64,000 bases of DNA from Cupriavidus pinatubonensis. Its GTDB lineage: Bacteria > Pseudomonadota > Gammaproteobacteria > Burkholderiales > Burkholderiaceae. The stretch is from the NCBI RefSeq assembly GCF_019602855.1, contig NZ_CP080767.1:248001-312000 (forward strand), written 5' to 3'. The stretch's first letter is position 1. Every line of letters begins with the position of its first letter. Below are positions 26,044-35,811 of the stretch, in pieces. The notes below the pieces were generated by a model. That model searched no databases. It had not been told where the DNA came from and worked only from the letters and a program-made list of their open reading frames with translations. The position numbers and the translations under genes are program-made.

Positions 26044-27441
26044 ATGAGTCTGTTCCGCACCAAGAATATCGACGCCATGCTCGCCGTGGCAAACAACGAC
26101 GGCCTGAAGAAGGTCCTCGGGCCGATGGATCTCGTGATGATGGGCATCGGCGCCATCATCGGCACCGGCATTTTCGTGCTGACCGGGACCGGTGCCCTGA
26201 CCGCGGGGCCCGCACTTACCGTGTCATTCGTGATTGCCGCGATGGCCTGCGGTTTTGCCGCGCTGTGCTACGCGGAGTTCGCGTCGGCCATTCCCGTCTC
26301 GGGTTCTATCTACACCTATAGCTATGCCACGCTCGGCGAGATCATCGCCTGGATGATCGGCTGGGACCTGTTGCTCGAATACGGCCTCGCCACGTCAGCG
26401 GTGTCGGTGGGCTGGTCCGGCTATTTCCAGTCGCTGGTGGCCGGATTCGGCGTGAAGTTGCCGGCCGCGCTGACCGCGGCGCCCGGTGCGGTGCCCGGTG
26501 TCGAGACCATGGTGAACTTGCCGGCCGTGCTGATCATGCTGGCGATTACGTGGATCGTGTCGTACGGCGTGAAGGAATCGGCGCGGTTGAACAACGTGAT
26601 GGTGGCGATCAAGATCGGCGTGGTGCTGCTGTTCATCGCGGTCGGCGTATGGCACGTGAAGCCGGCCAACTGGGAGCCGTTCGCGCCGTTCGGCATGACT
26701 GGCGTGTTCAATGCGGCGGCGCTCGTGTTCTTCGCTTTCATCGGCTTCGATGCCGTGACCTCGGCCGCCGAAGAGGTACGCAATCCGAGCAAGGACTTGC
26801 CGATTGGCATCATCGGCTCGTTGGCCGTCTGCACGGTGCTCTACGTTGTCGTGGCCGCGATCATGACGGGCATCGTTCCGTTCGCCAAGTTCGCGGGCGT
26901 GGATCACCCCGTGTCGCTGGCGCTGCAGTACGCGGGAAAGAACTGGGTGGCGGGCTTTGTCGATCTTGGTGCCATTCTCGGCATGACCACGGTGATCCTG
27001 GTGATGACCTACGGCCAGACCCGCATCATCTTCGCGATGTCGCGTGACGGCCTGCTGCCCGAGCGACTGTCATCGGTGCATCCGGTGCATGCCACGCCAT
27101 ACTTCGCCACGTGGACCGTCGGCATCGTGTTTGCCGCGATTGCCGGCTTCGTGCCGCTCAATGTGCTGGCGGAGTTGATCAACATCGGCACGCTGGCAGC
27201 ATTCACACTGATCTCCATCGCCGTGCTGGTGCTGCGCCGCACGCGCCCCGATCTGCCGCGTGCATTCCGCTGCCCTGGCGTGCCCGTGGTGCCGCTGCTG
27301 TCGGCCGGTTTCTGCCTGTTCCTGATGGCGCATCTGCAGGCACTCACGTGGATCGCATTCCTGGTCTGGCTCGTGATCGGGCTGGCGATCTATTTCCTCT
27401 ACGCGCGGCGCAACGCCGTGCTGCATAACCACGGCGGCTGA
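26044..27441 (+). CDS. APC-superfamily amino acid permease (CAT-like)
   Basis: A 465-aa inner-membrane amino acid transporter with about 12 helices. The helix-1 signature MGIGAIIGTGIFVLTGTGA and the helix-6 region FFAFIGFDAVTSAAEEVRNPSKDLPIGI place it in the cationic amino acid transporter-like branch together with YfnA-type proteins. AGGAG precedes the ATG. It is convergent with a MocR regulator, so the pair is not a divergent regulator/target arrangement. The substrate is not determinable. Confidence 0.92.
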   Translation: MSLFRTKNIDAMLAVANNDGLKKVLGPMDLVMMGIGAIIGTGIFVLTGTGALTAGPALTVSFVIAAMACGFAALCYAEFASAIPVSGSIYTYSYATLGEIIAWMIGWDLLLEYGLATSAVSVGWSGYFQSLVAGFGVKLPAALTAAPGAVPGVETMVNLPAVLIMLAITWIVSYGVKESARLNNVMVAIKIGVVLLFIAVGVWHVKPANWEPFAPFGMTGVFNAAALVFFAFIGFDAVTSAAEEVRNPSKDLPIGIIGSLAVCTVLYVVVAAIMTGIVPFAKFAGVDHPVSLALQYAGKNWVAGFVDLGAILGMTTVILVMTYGQTRIIFAMSRDGLLPERLSSVHPVHATPYFATWTVGIVFAAIAGFVPLNVLAELINIGTLAAFTLISIAVLVLRRTRPDLPRAFRCPGVPVVPLLSAGFCLFLMAHLQALTWIAFLVWLVIGLAIYFLYARRNAVLHNHGG

Positions 27442-27454
27442 GCCCGCCGCTGGC

Positions 27455-28858
27455 CTAGCGTTTGGAGGCGGCCTCGCGCATGAACGCTACCGCGCGAGGC
27501 TCGTTGACATAGGCGGTGTTGACGCGGATCCATGCCGAGGTCTCGCCGCCGGGCCGGAAGTAGTTTCCCGGCGCGATCGTTACGCCGAAGGTCTCGGCCA
27601 GCGTGACCAGTTCGCGCGAATCCTCGATGCCCGGCGGGCGTGCCCACAAGAAATTGCCGCCGGCTGGCTCGCAGAATACCTCCCACCCGCAGGACGCAAG
27701 CTGGCGCAGCGCGTTGGCCGATGACTCGCGCACGCGCAGGCGCAGCCGTTCCACATACTTGCGATAGCCGCCGCGCTCCAGCAGCGCGGCCGTGACGGCT
27801 TCACCGAAGTGCGATCCGGCCACGCTGGTCAGCACTTTCACATCCACGAGGTCTTTCACCAGCGCCTTGTCGGCGACCACATAGCCGATGCGCAGCGACG
27901 CCGACACGGTCTTGGAAAACCCGCCGATGTAGATCACGTGCTCGAGCTGGTCCAGCGTTGCAAGGCGGTCGGTGAAGTGCGTCTGGAAGTCCGAGAAGAT
28001 GTCGTCCTCGACAAAGCGGAAGCCATGGCGGCGCGCGAGTTCCAGCAGCCGGAACGCGACCGGCGGCGCCAGCGTGGAACCCGTGGGGTTCTGCAACACA
28101 CTGTTGGTGAAGAACAGCTTGGGCTTGTGCTGGCGCAACAACGCCTCGGTCGCATCCGGATCGGGTCCCGATGGGGTCTGGGGCACGCCGACGAGTTGCA
28201 CGCCGTGCAGGCGCAGCAGGCCAAAGAGGTTGTAGTAGCCCGGGTCCTCGACGAACACGGTATCGCCGGGCTTGAGCAGATGGCGCACGACGAGATCGAG
28301 TGCCTGGCTCGCGCCGGTCGTGATCAGCACCTGCGGCAGTTCCGCTGCGATGCCGAGCTGGCGCACGCGGTGCAGTACCTGCCGGCGCAGTTCGGGGTGG
28401 CCCATCGGCGTGGCGTAGTGGATCACGCTGTCGATCTCGTTGCGCGAGACCGCGCGGATCGCCTGCGTCAGGCCCTCCACGTCACGCCAAGTCTCGGGCA
28501 CGAAGCCGCCGGCAAGCTTTAGCGTGTTGCTAGGGTGATTGAACTGTTCGAGGATATGGTCGGACAGGTCTTCAGCCAAGCTCGGGTCAGACCAGCCGCG
28601 CGCCGAACGGCTCGCCAGCGGGCTGTCCGCGACATAGAACCCCGATCCCTGCCGCGAATCGAGCAATCCCTGCGATACGAGCCGGTCATAAGCTTCGATC
28701 ACCGGGAAGCGGCTGATGCCGTTGTCGGCCGCCAGTTGCCGGATCGACGGCAGCCGCGCGCCGGGTCGTGCTTCGCTCGAGCTGATCCAGGCCTTCACGC
28801 CCTGGATGATCTGGTCGGTCAGCGGGATGCCGGTGTTGGCGTCGAGGATCAGCTTCAT
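27455..28858 (-). CDS. MocR-type regulator (GntR wHTH fused to aminotransferase fold), second copy
   Basis: A 467-aa MocR protein related to the one at 17588. The winged helix spans about residues 12-72 (RPGARLPSIRQLAADNGISRFPVIEAYDRLVSQGLLDSRQGSGFYV). The aminotransferase domain has the PLP lysine in IGGFSKTVSASLRIGYVV. The divergent neighbour is a DUF2917 gene and the intergenic DNA is packed with AACTG/CAGTT motifs, consistent with autoregulation. Target pathway unknown; the adjacent permease is a reasonable guess but is convergent. Confidence 0.9.
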   Translation of the reverse strand: MKLILDANTGIPLTDQIIQGVKAWISSSEARPGARLPSIRQLAADNGISRFPVIEAYDRLVSQGLLDSRQGSGFYVADSPLASRSARGWSDPSLAEDLSDHILEQFNHPSNTLKLAGGFVPETWRDVEGLTQAIRAVSRNEIDSVIHYATPMGHPELRRQVLHRVRQLGIAAELPQVLITTGASQALDLVVRHLLKPGDTVFVEDPGYYNLFGLLRLHGVQLVGVPQTPSGPDPDATEALLRQHKPKLFFTNSVLQNPTGSTLAPPVAFRLLELARRHGFRFVEDDIFSDFQTHFTDRLATLDQLEHVIYIGGFSKTVSASLRIGYVVADKALVKDLVDVKVLTSVAGSHFGEAVTAALLERGGYRKYVERLRLRVRESSANALRQLASCGWEVFCEPAGGNFLWARPPGIEDSRELVTLAETFGVTIAPGNYFRPGGETSAWIRVNTAYVNEPRAVAFMREAASKR

Positions 28859-28870
28859 GGCGGCGCGGGC

Positions 28871-28924
28871 GAACTGTCAGGGAAAACTGCTGAACAGTTC
28901 ATCGAAAACTGTTCACAACTGTAC
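28871..28924. promoter_or_regulatory. AACTGT repeat cluster upstream of MocR and DUF2917 genes
   Basis: GAACTGTC (28871-28878), AACTG-N5-CAGTT (28885-28899), GAACAGTT paired with AACTGTTC (28892-28899 / 28907-28914) and AACTGTAC (28917-28924) lie within 54 bp, directly before the MocR start. Likely operator for the MocR protein. Confidence 0.65.
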
Positions 28925-29001
28925 ATGGGATTGTAGGCGCCAATCCGAATAATGGAAGCATGGCGGAGAAGGGTGCCGCCAGGCAGACAGGGAGTGGCGA
29001 C

Positions 29002-29343
29002 ATGCGTGAACTCAGAGTGTTCGAACTGGAAGAGCCGGGGCAGCCCGTGAGCCTGCGCGCCGGCTATGGGCAAAGCGTGAAGGTGATGGAGGGCCGGGTA
29101 TGGGTCACGGTGGAAGGCTGCGTGGCCGACTTCTGGCTGCAGCCGGGCGAAGTCTTTGCACTGGCGGAGGGGGAGCGCTTCTGGCTGTCGGGCGAGGGCG
29201 GCCCGGCTCGCTTCACGCTGGCTGCAACGTCGGCGCCGCTGTCATTGCGGCGGTTGGCCGGCCTACTGCGGGTGCTGGCGCACCGCTGGGGCGAGTGGAA
29301 GACGGATGCGTTCGGGGAATGTCCGAGGTTGGGTGTGCGGTGA
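29002..29343 (+). CDS. DUF2917 domain protein
   Basis: A 113-aa protein with a DUF2917 cupin-like beta region (QSVKVMEGRVWVTVEGCVADFWLQPGEVFALAEGERFWLSGEG) and a short C-terminal helix. The ATG at 29002 with AGGGAG 7 bp upstream is favoured over one at 28960. It is divergent from a MocR regulator. DUF2917 proteins are small and cytoplasmic with no known activity; they often sit beside MocR- or LysR-type genes in beta-proteobacteria. Confidence 0.75.
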   Translation: MRELRVFELEEPGQPVSLRAGYGQSVKVMEGRVWVTVEGCVADFWLQPGEVFALAEGERFWLSGEGGPARFTLAATSAPLSLRRLAGLLRVLAHRWGEWKTDAFGECPRLGVR

Positions 29344-29526
29344 TGAAGGAGTGATCGGGGCGCATTCAAGACACAGAGGACCGACGCCTGTCTGACGTCA
29401 AAGTCATATAATCGACTGGCCTTCGCCTCGCGAGGGCCATCCCCGCCTGCACGGCCAAGCCGGCAACAGACCGGCGCACCAGGCCAGCAAGCGGCCGCCA
29501 GCCCATACCAGCGAGCGGTGGAGACT

Positions 29527-32500
29527 ATGACCGACCTTTCCGATGTGCGAGACGTACGTCGCGACGTGCCCCAGGCCCAGGCGCGCGGCCCCGTCAACAA
29601 GGTGCGTTTCGTCACGGCGGCTTCGCTGTTCGATGGCCACGATGCGTCGATCAACATCATGCGGCGCATCCTGCAATCGCAGGGCTGCGAGGTGGTTCAC
29701 CTCGGCCACAACCGCTCGGTCGACGAGATCGTGACGGCGGCGCTGCAGGAAGACGCGCAGGGCATTGCTATTTCCAGCTACCAGGGCGGGCACGTCGAGT
29801 ACTTCAAGTACATGGTCGACCTGCTGCGCGAGAAGGGCGGCGAGCATGTCCAGGTGTTCGGCGGCGGCGGCGGCGTGATCGTGCCGGACGAGATCCGTGA
29901 GCTGCAGGCCTACGGCGTCGCACGCATCTTCAGCCCCGAGGACGGCCAGCGCATGGGCCTCGCAGGCATGATTGCCGACATGGTGCAGCGCTGCGACATT
30001 GACCTGAGCCGCTACGCGCCGACGACGCTCGATGCCGTGAAGGGCGGTGACCGGCGCGCGCTGGCGCAGCTCATCACGGCATTGGAGAACGGCAAGGCGA
30101 ATCCGGGACTTGTCGCGGACATGCACGCGCAGGCCGGCAAGGCGGCGGTGCCAGTGCTCGGCATCACCGGCACGGGGGGCGCGGGCAAGTCGTCATTGAC
30201 CGATGAGCTGATCCGACGCATCCGGCTGGACCAGCGGGACACGCTGCGTATCGCGGTGGTGTCGATCGATCCGTCGCGGCGCAAGTCTGGCGGCGCGCTG
30301 CTCGGCGACCGCATTCGCATGAACGCGATCAACCATCCGAACATCTTCATGCGATCGTTGGCGACGCGCGAGGCAGGCAGCGAGATTTCGCAGGCGCTGC
30401 CCGATGTCATCGCCGCATGCAAAGTTGCCGGGTTTGATCTCGTGATCGTCGAGACCTCTGGCATCGGCCAGGGCGATGCAGCCATCGTGCCGCACGTGGA
30501 CCTGTCGCTCTACGTGATGACGCCAGAGTTCGGCGCGGCGAGCCAGCTCGAGAAGATCGACATGCTCGATTTCGCCGACTTCGTCGCGATCAACAAGTTC
30601 GACCGCAAGGGCGCGCAGGATGCGTGGCGCGATGTGGCCAAGCAGGTGCAGCGCAATCGCGAGCAATGGCATGGCAAGCCAGAGGACATGCCGGTGTATG
30701 GCACGCAGGCGTCGCGCTTCAATGACGACGGCGTCACTATGCTCTACCAGGGCTTGCGCGAGGCGTTGGCAGGTAAAGGGCTGAAGGTCGAATCCGGTGC
30801 GCTGCCGCCGGTGAGCGGCCGCATCTCCACAGGCCAGAACGTCATCGTGCCGCCGCAACGCAGCCGCTATCTGGCGGAACTGGCCGATACCGTGCGCGCA
30901 TACCATCGTCGTGCGGTTGATCAGAGCCGCATCGCACGCGAGCGCCAGCAACTGCGCGCATCGAGCCGGATGCTGATCGAAGCAAAGGGCGAGGGTGCTG
31001 CAGCGCTCGACAACCTCGCCGCGGCTCGCGACGCAGCGCTCGGCGCTCTGGAGCGAAAGCTGCTCGCGATGTGGCCGCAGATGCAGCAGGCCTACAGTGG
31101 CGACGACTACGTGGTGAAGATCCGCGACAAGGAACTGCGCACGCGACTGGTTACGACCACGCTGTCCGGCACCAAGGTGCGCAAGGTGGTGCTGCCACGC
31201 TTCGAGGATGAGGGCGAAATCCTGACGTGGCTGATGCGCGAAAACGTGCCCGGCAGCTTCCCGTACACGGCCGGCGTGTTCGCATTCAAGCGCGAGAACG
31301 AAGACCCGACGCGCATGTTCGCGGGCGAGGGCGATGCGTTCCGCACCAACCGCCGATTCAAGCTGGTGTCGGAAGGCATGGAGGCGAAGCGCCTCTCCAC
31401 TGCCTTCGATTCCGTCACGCTGTACGGCGAAGACCCGCATGTGCGCCCCGACATCTACGGCAAGGTCGGCAACTCGGGCGTGTCGATCGCCACGCTCGAC
31501 GACATGAAGGTGCTGTACGACGGCTTCGACCTGACGAGCCCGAATACCTCGGTGTCGATGACCATCAATGGTCCGGCGCCGACCATCCTCGCGATGTTCA
31601 TGAACACCGCCATCGACCAGAACCTCGACAAGTTCCGCGCCGACAACGGCCGCGAGCCGACCGACGACGAAGAAGCCAAGATCCGCGCCTGGGTGCTGCA
31701 GAATGTGCGCGGCACGGTGCAGGCCGATATCCTCAAGGAGGACCAGGGCCAGAACACGTGCATCTTCTCGACCGAGTTTTCGCTCAAGGTCATGGGCGAC
31801 ATCGCCGAGTATTTCGTGCACCACCAGGTGCGCAACTTCTATTCGGTGTCGATCTCGGGCTACCACATCGCCGAGGCCGGCGCGAATCCGATCTCGCAGC
31901 TCGCGTTCACGCTGGCGAACGGCTTCACCTATGTCGAGGCGTACCTCGCGCGCGGCATGCATATCGACGATTTCGCGCCGAACCTGTCGTTCTTCTTCTC
32001 GAACGGCATGGACCCCGAATACAGCGTGCTGGGCCGCGTGGCGCGCCGCATCTGGGCCGTGACGATGCGCGACAAGTACGGCGCCAACGAGCGCAGCCAG
32101 AAGCTCAAGTACCACATCCAGACCTCGGGCAGATCGCTGCACGCGCAGGAAATCGACTTCAACGATATCCGCACCACGCTGCAGGCGCTGATCGCGATCT
32201 ACGACAACTGCAATTCGCTCCACACCAATGCGTATGACGAGGCCATCACCACGCCCACGGGCGAGTCGGTGCGCCGCGCGCTGGCGATCCAACTGATCAT
32301 CAATCGCGAATGGGGCGTGGCGAAGTGCGAGAACCCGAACCAGGGCAGTTTCCTGATCGAGGAACTGACCGACCTGGTGGAAGAGGCCGTGCTGCAGGAG
32401 TTCGAACGCATCGCCGAGCGCGGCGGCGTGCTCGGGGCGATGGAGACCGGCTACCAGCGCGGCAAGATCCAGGAAGAGTCGCTGTACTACGAGCAGCTAA

Positions 32501-32808
32501 AGCATGACGGCACGCTGCCGATCATCGGCGTGAACACATTCCGCAATCCGGCAGGCGATCCGATTCCGCAGAAGCTCGAACTGGCCCGCTCGAGCGAAGC
32601 CGAGAAACAAAGCCAGCTCGACCGCCTGGCAGCGTTCCAGCATGCGCACGCCAACGATGCACCCGCCATGCTGAAACGGCTGCGCCAGGCCGTGATCGAC
32701 AACGAGAATGTGTTCGCGGTGCTCATGGACGCGGTGCGCGTGTGCTCTCTTGGGCAGATTACGCACGCGCTGTTTGAGGTTGGAGGCCAGTACCGGCGCA
32801 ATATGTAG
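29527..32808 (+). CDS. icmF: IcmF, fused isobutyryl-CoA mutase with G-protein chaperone
   Basis: A 1,093-aa adenosylcobalamin enzyme interconverting isobutyryl-CoA and n-butyryl-CoA (family members also act on isovaleryl/pivalyl-CoA). Domains: B12-binding about 24-160 with the base-off motif FDGHDAS (His38 lower ligand); a MeaI-like P-loop GTPase with Walker A GTGGAGKS at 215-222 and NKFD; a linker; and a TIM-barrel mutase from about 560 ([46 protein letters not shown]). The ATG at 29527 follows a GTG at 29518 and agrees with the known C. metallidurans start. Downstream 3-hydroxyacyl-CoA dehydrogenase fits butyryl-CoA use. Confidence 0.96.
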   Translation: MTDLSDVRDVRRDVPQAQARGPVNKVRFVTAASLFDGHDASINIMRRILQSQGCEVVHLGHNRSVDEIVTAALQEDAQGIAISSYQGGHVEYFKYMVDLLREKGGEHVQVFGGGGGVIVPDEIRELQAYGVARIFSPEDGQRMGLAGMIADMVQRCDIDLSRYAPTTLDAVKGGDRRALAQLITALENGKANPGLVADMHAQAGKAAVPVLGITGTGGAGKSSLTDELIRRIRLDQRDTLRIAVVSIDPSRRKSGGALLGDRIRMNAINHPNIFMRSLATREAGSEISQALPDVIAACKVAGFDLVIVETSGIGQGDAAIVPHVDLSLYVMTPEFGAASQLEKIDMLDFADFVAINKFDRKGAQDAWRDVAKQVQRNREQWHGKPEDMPVYGTQASRFNDDGVTMLYQGLREALAGKGLKVESGALPPVSGRISTGQNVIVPPQRSRYLAELADTVRAYHRRAVDQSRIARERQQLRASSRMLIEAKGEGAAALDNLAAARDAALGALERKLLAMWPQMQQAYSGDDYVVKIRDKELRTRLVTTTLSGTKVRKVVLPRFEDEGEILTWLMRENVPGSFPYTAGVFAFKRENEDPTRMFAGEGDAFRTNRRFKLVSEGMEAKRLSTAFDSVTLYGEDPHVRPDIYGKVGNSGVSIATLDDMKVLYDGFDLTSPNTSVSMTINGPAPTILAMFMNTAIDQNLDKFRADNGREPTDDEEAKIRAWVLQNVRGTVQADILKEDQGQNTCIFSTEFSLKVMGDIAEYFVHHQVRNFYSVSISGYHIAEAGANPISQLAFTLANGFTYVEAYLARGMHIDDFAPNLSFFFSNGMDPEYSVLGRVARRIWAVTMRDKYGANERSQKLKYHIQTSGRSLHAQEIDFNDIRTTLQALIAIYDNCNSLHTNAYDEAITTPTGESVRRALAIQLIINREWGVAKCENPNQGSFLIEELTDLVEEAVLQEFERIAERGGVLGAMETGYQRGKIQEESLYYEQLKHDGTLPIIGVNTFRNPAGDPIPQKLELARSSEAEKQSQLDRLAAFQHAHANDAPAMLKRLRQAVIDNENVFAVLMDAVRVCSLGQITHALFEVGGQYRRNM

Positions 32809-32942
32809 GTCGAACCGGGCTGAAAGCGCGGAAAACCGCACCCCGAAATCGGGGGGCGGAGGGTGGCTGTCACATCCATGGCGGCCCTCGTGCGGTAAAC
32901 TCGGAGGCTCGCCGGATTCCGGAACCACCGCCGCACCCGACC

Positions 32943-33380
32943 ATGAACAGCCCGTACGACACGAACAACATTTTCGCGAAGATCCTGCGCGGGGAAATTC
33001 CGTGCCACAAGGTCTATGAAGATGCCGAGACCATCGCCTTCATGGACATCATGCCGCAATCGGATGGCCACACGCTGGTAGTGCCCAAGGAGGCCGCCGT
33101 CAATCTGTTCGATTTGTCGGAAGCCGGCGCCCAGGCCGCCATCCGCACCACGCAGCGCGTCGCGCGCGCGGTGCGCCAGGCGTTCAATCCGGACGGGCTG
33201 TCGATTGGCCAGTTCAACGGCGCGGCAGCCGGCCAGACCGTACCGCACATCCATTTCCATATCGTGCCGCGCTATGCCGACCAGACGCTGCGCGGCCACG
33301 CGCGTGACATGCAGGACCCGGACCTGCTCAAGAAGCACGCGGAGCGCATTATCGCCGCGCTGCGCGAACAGGCAGCCTGA
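32943..33380 (+). CDS. HIT-family nucleotide hydrolase
   Basis: A 145-aa histidine-triad protein with HIHFHIV at residues 102-108 (His102, 104, 106) and the N-terminal HIT pattern CHKVYEDAETIAFMDIMPQSDGHTLVVPK. Such proteins hydrolyse nucleoside phosphoramidates or Ap4A-like dinucleotides in the cytosol. It lies between icmF and the hydroxyacyl-CoA dehydrogenase, 45 bp before the latter; no functional link to either is known. Confidence 0.92.
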   Translation: MNSPYDTNNIFAKILRGEIPCHKVYEDAETIAFMDIMPQSDGHTLVVPKEAAVNLFDLSEAGAQAAIRTTQRVARAVRQAFNPDGLSIGQFNGAAAGQTVPHIHFHIVPRYADQTLRGHARDMQDPDLLKKHAERIIAALREQAA

Positions 33381-33425
33381 TCTGGCACGAACCCCAAACA
33401 TATAACCAGCAAAGAGGAAGAAGAG

Positions 33426-34280
33426 ATGGCAATCAGGACAGTGGGCATCGTGGGTGCCGGCACCATGGGCAACGGCATCGCGCAGGCTTGTGCGGTGGTG
33501 GGCCTGGACGTGGTGATGGTGGATATCAGCGACGCAGCGGTGCAGAAGGGCATCGCCACCGTCGCCGGCAGCCTGGACCGCCTGATCAAGAAGGACAAGA
33601 TCAGCGAAGCCGACAAGATGACTGCGCTCGCGCGCATCCACGGCAGCACCGCGTATGACGACCTGAAGAAGGCCGATATCGTGATCGAGGCCGCCACCGA
33701 GAACTTTGACCTGAAGGTCAAGATCCTCAAGCAGATCGACAGCATCGTCGGCGAGAACGTCATCATTGCTTCGAACACGTCGTCGATCTCGATCACCAAG
33801 CTGGCCGCCGTGACGAGTCGCCCCGAGCGCTTCATCGGCATGCACTTCTTCAACCCGGTGCCGGTGATGGCGCTGGTGGAACTGATCCGCGGCCTGCAGA
33901 CCAGCGACGCGGCTCACGCCGATGTCGAGGCGCTGGCCAAGGAACTGGGCAAGTACCCGATCACCGTCAAGAACAGCCCGGGCTTCGTCGTCAACCGCAT
34001 CCTGTGCCCGATGATCAACGAAGCCTTCTGCGTGCTCGGTGAAGGCCTGGCCTCGCCGGAAGAGATCGACGAAGGCATGAAGCTCGGCTGCAACCATCCG
34101 ATCGGCCCCCTGGCACTGGCCGACATGATCGGCCTGGACACCATGCTGGCAGTGATGGAAGTGCTGTACACAGAATTTGCCGACCCGAAGTATCGTCCGG
34201 CCATGCTGATGCGCGAGATGGTGGCTGCGGGGTATCTGGGCCGCAAGACTGGCCGTGGCGTGTACGTCTACAGCAAGTAA
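33426..34280 (+). CDS. 3-hydroxybutyryl-CoA dehydrogenase
   Basis: A 284-aa NAD(P)-dependent dehydrogenase of the PaaH/Hbd family, oxidising (S)-3-hydroxyacyl-CoA to 3-ketoacyl-CoA. The Rossmann motif GAGTMGNG occurs at residues 10-17; the catalytic His is in GMHFFNPVPVMALVELI with the paired Glu 12 residues on; the C-terminal domain has NSPGFVVNRILCPMINEA. AGAGGAAGAAGAG precedes the start. A strong terminator follows. With icmF upstream, it can pass butyryl-CoA derived carbon into beta-oxidation. Confidence 0.94.
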   Translation: MAIRTVGIVGAGTMGNGIAQACAVVGLDVVMVDISDAAVQKGIATVAGSLDRLIKKDKISEADKMTALARIHGSTAYDDLKKADIVIEAATENFDLKVKILKQIDSIVGENVIIASNTSSISITKLAAVTSRPERFIGMHFFNPVPVMALVELIRGLQTSDAAHADVEALAKELGKYPITVKNSPGFVVNRILCPMINEAFCVLGEGLASPEEIDEGMKLGCNHPIGPLALADMIGLDTMLAVMEVLYTEFADPKYRPAMLMREMVAAGYLGRKTGRGVYVYSK

Positions 34281-34333
34281 TCCCTACCGCCTGCGCGTGT
34301 TGCCCTGACGCAACGCGCGATGTGCAGTAATCG

Positions 34334-34365
34334 CCGGCCGCCTTTCAGGCGGCCGGTTCGCTTTT
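34334..34365 (+). terminator. Rho-independent terminator after hydroxybutyryl-CoA dehydrogenase
   Basis: A perfect 10-bp stem CCGGCCGCCT / AGGCGGCCGG with a TTC loop, followed by TTCGCTTTTG. Confidence 0.85.
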
Positions 34366-34500
34366 GACGTGAATTCGGGCGTTGGCGGCGCGCTGCGAAA
34401 GCCGCTTACACGGATTCATATGCGGAAACAATTCCCCGTCACCCGTTACGCGTTTCGCGCGTTAGAGTGAATCATGGATGCAATACAAAAGAGGAATCAA

Positions 34501-34842
34501 ATGATCCGCCCCCTGCTTGCCACTCTGACGCTCGGTGCGCTGTCGCTGGCAGCGAGCCCGGCGATGGCACATGTTGATGTTGGTGTGAGTATCGGCGTGC
34601 CCGCCCCGGTGTATGTCGCGCCGGCACCCGTCTATGCCCCGCCGCCGCAGCCGGTCTATGTGGCGCCGCCGCCGCCTGTCGTGTATGGCCCGCCGCCCGT
34701 TGCCTATGGCCCGGCTCCGGTGGTGGTTGCGCCGGCCCTCGTGATCGGCTGGCATGGTGACCGCTACTGGGACGGCCGACGCTGGTGGGGACGCGAGCAG
34801 TACTACGGCCATCGCCACCATCACGACCACGATCGCTGGTGA
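34501..34842 (+). CDS. Exported proline/tyrosine-rich small protein
   Basis: A 113-aa secreted protein. The signal peptide is cleaved near SPAMAHVDV; a low-complexity middle has repeated VYVAPAPVY / APPPPVVYGPPP units; the C-terminus WHGDRYWDGRRWWGREQYYGHRHHHDHDRW is aromatic and His-rich. Similar short proteins are common in Burkholderiaceae with no assigned function. The ATG at 34501 follows AAAGAGGAATCAA and leaves a proper signal peptide; an ATG at 34474 would add nine residues. Confidence 0.8.
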   Translation: MIRPLLATLTLGALSLAASPAMAHVDVGVSIGVPAPVYVAPAPVYAPPPQPVYVAPPPPVVYGPPPVAYGPAPVVVAPALVIGWHGDRYWDGRRWWGREQYYGHRHHHDHDRW

Positions 34843-34922
34843 TCGCTGGTCATTGCCCTCCGGGGGCAGGGTCCGATTTCGCCTATAACTGAAGTCGCCC
34901 CTGCTCATCACCGGAGACGGCA

Positions 34923-35078
34923 ATGCTAAGAACCTGTCTGGCTGTCCTGCTGCTGGCCCTGTCGCTCACCGGTTGTATTTCCGTCAGCAGCAGCGATCCG
35001 AATCCTCCTGCCAATAATGCTGCGGCGAGGCCGTCGTCCGGAACTACGGTCACATGTACGCAGTTGCCGTGCTATTGA
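34923..35078 (+). CDS. Predicted 51-aa lipoprotein
   Basis: ATG at 34923 preceded by CCGGAGACGGCA encodes a short lipoprotein: signal MLRTCLAVLLLALSLTGC with lipobox LTGC (Cys18), then a small Ser/Pro/Asn-rich chain with two more cysteines (TCTQLPCY at the end). I know no family. It overlaps the 3' end of the convergent DUF2459 gene by 7 bp. The ribosome site and lipobox make it credible despite its size. Confidence 0.6.
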   Translation: MLRTCLAVLLLALSLTGCISVSSSDPNPPANNAAARPSSGTTVTCTQLPCY

Positions 35079-35809
35079 GCGCTGGCAGGGGCTGACGGAC
35101 TTCTCTCCGCGCCCATCGGATGGGAGAGCGGCGAAACCCGGACCAACCCGTCCTCCTGCTGTTCCGACCCAATCCGCCTGACCTGCATCATGACGTCGTC
35201 CGCGAAGACCGCGATGGGTGCGAGCGGCAGCCCGGCATGGCGCAGCGCGTTGGCTGTCCACGTATTGCACGTATAGAGCAGGCTGTAAGCGGCTGTTGCT
35301 GACAGGTAGGCGCCGCCTTCGTAGGGCCCGGCGCCAAGCGGTATGGCGCCGCCGTCAGCATTCCTTTCCACGGCGTTGCGCAGGTAGGTCTGCAGTCCTT
35401 CAAGCCCGGCATCGCCGACGGCCAGGCTCACCACATTCTCCGCCCCGAACGCATCCGCCGGCGGCGCGCGCAGCGCGGTCATCAGCACCACGCCGCGCCC
35501 GGGCACCAGCGCCAGCAGCATGGTGCCGATCCCATGATTGCGCCGGACCACATACGAGCGGTCGCCGAAACCGAAGCACAGATAGCGCACGTCCTCGAAC
35601 CCGCTGGCGAGGCTGTGCACGCCGGCGCCTGCATCCTCGCTGCGCAGGCAGACGTCGGTGTGCCAGTCGCGCGCGACCACGGCGATCGTGGCGGCAACCG
35701 GGATGGCTGGCGTGGTGGACGGTGCAGGCGGCAGCGGCGCGCATGCGGCAGACGCCAAAGCGGCCGCGCCGGTCAGAAGGCGAATGGTACGTGCAAAGGC
35801 GCGGCGCAC
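35072..35809 (-). CDS. DUF2459 family protein (TIGR02117-like), probable lipoprotein
   Basis: A 245-aa exported protein with an N-terminal signal and possible lipobox (LASAAC). Family features include VVARDWHTDVCL, YLCFGFGDRSYVV and the conserved TCNTWTANALRHAGLP near residues 180-195. The function of DUF2459 is unknown; the Cys/His pattern suggests a hydrolase-like fold, but that is inference. It is the third gene of a tight operon behind a Crp-family regulator and a DUF3293 gene (gaps of 4 and 2 bp). Confidence 0.82.
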   Translation of the reverse strand: MRRAFARTIRLLTGAAALASAACAPLPPAPSTTPAIPVAATIAVVARDWHTDVCLRSEDAGAGVHSLASGFEDVRYLCFGFGDRSYVVRRNHGIGTMLLALVPGRGVVLMTALRAPPADAFGAENVVSLAVGDAGLEGLQTYLRNAVERNADGGAIPLGAGPYEGGAYLSATAAYSLLYTCNTWTANALRHAGLPLAPIAVFADDVMMQVRRIGSEQQEDGLVRVSPLSHPMGAERSPSAPASAQ

Positions 35810-35811
35810 GT

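Noticed and set aside
30193-32292. A 699-codon open frame antisense to icmF
   Set aside because: Antisense frame produced by high-GC third-position bias; the translation is His/Arg/Ala-rich without any family motif, while the sense strand encodes a full IcmF.
32841-32854. CCCCG-AAAT-CGGGG hairpin after icmF as a terminator
   Set aside because: Five base pairs and no T-run; not enough to call termination.
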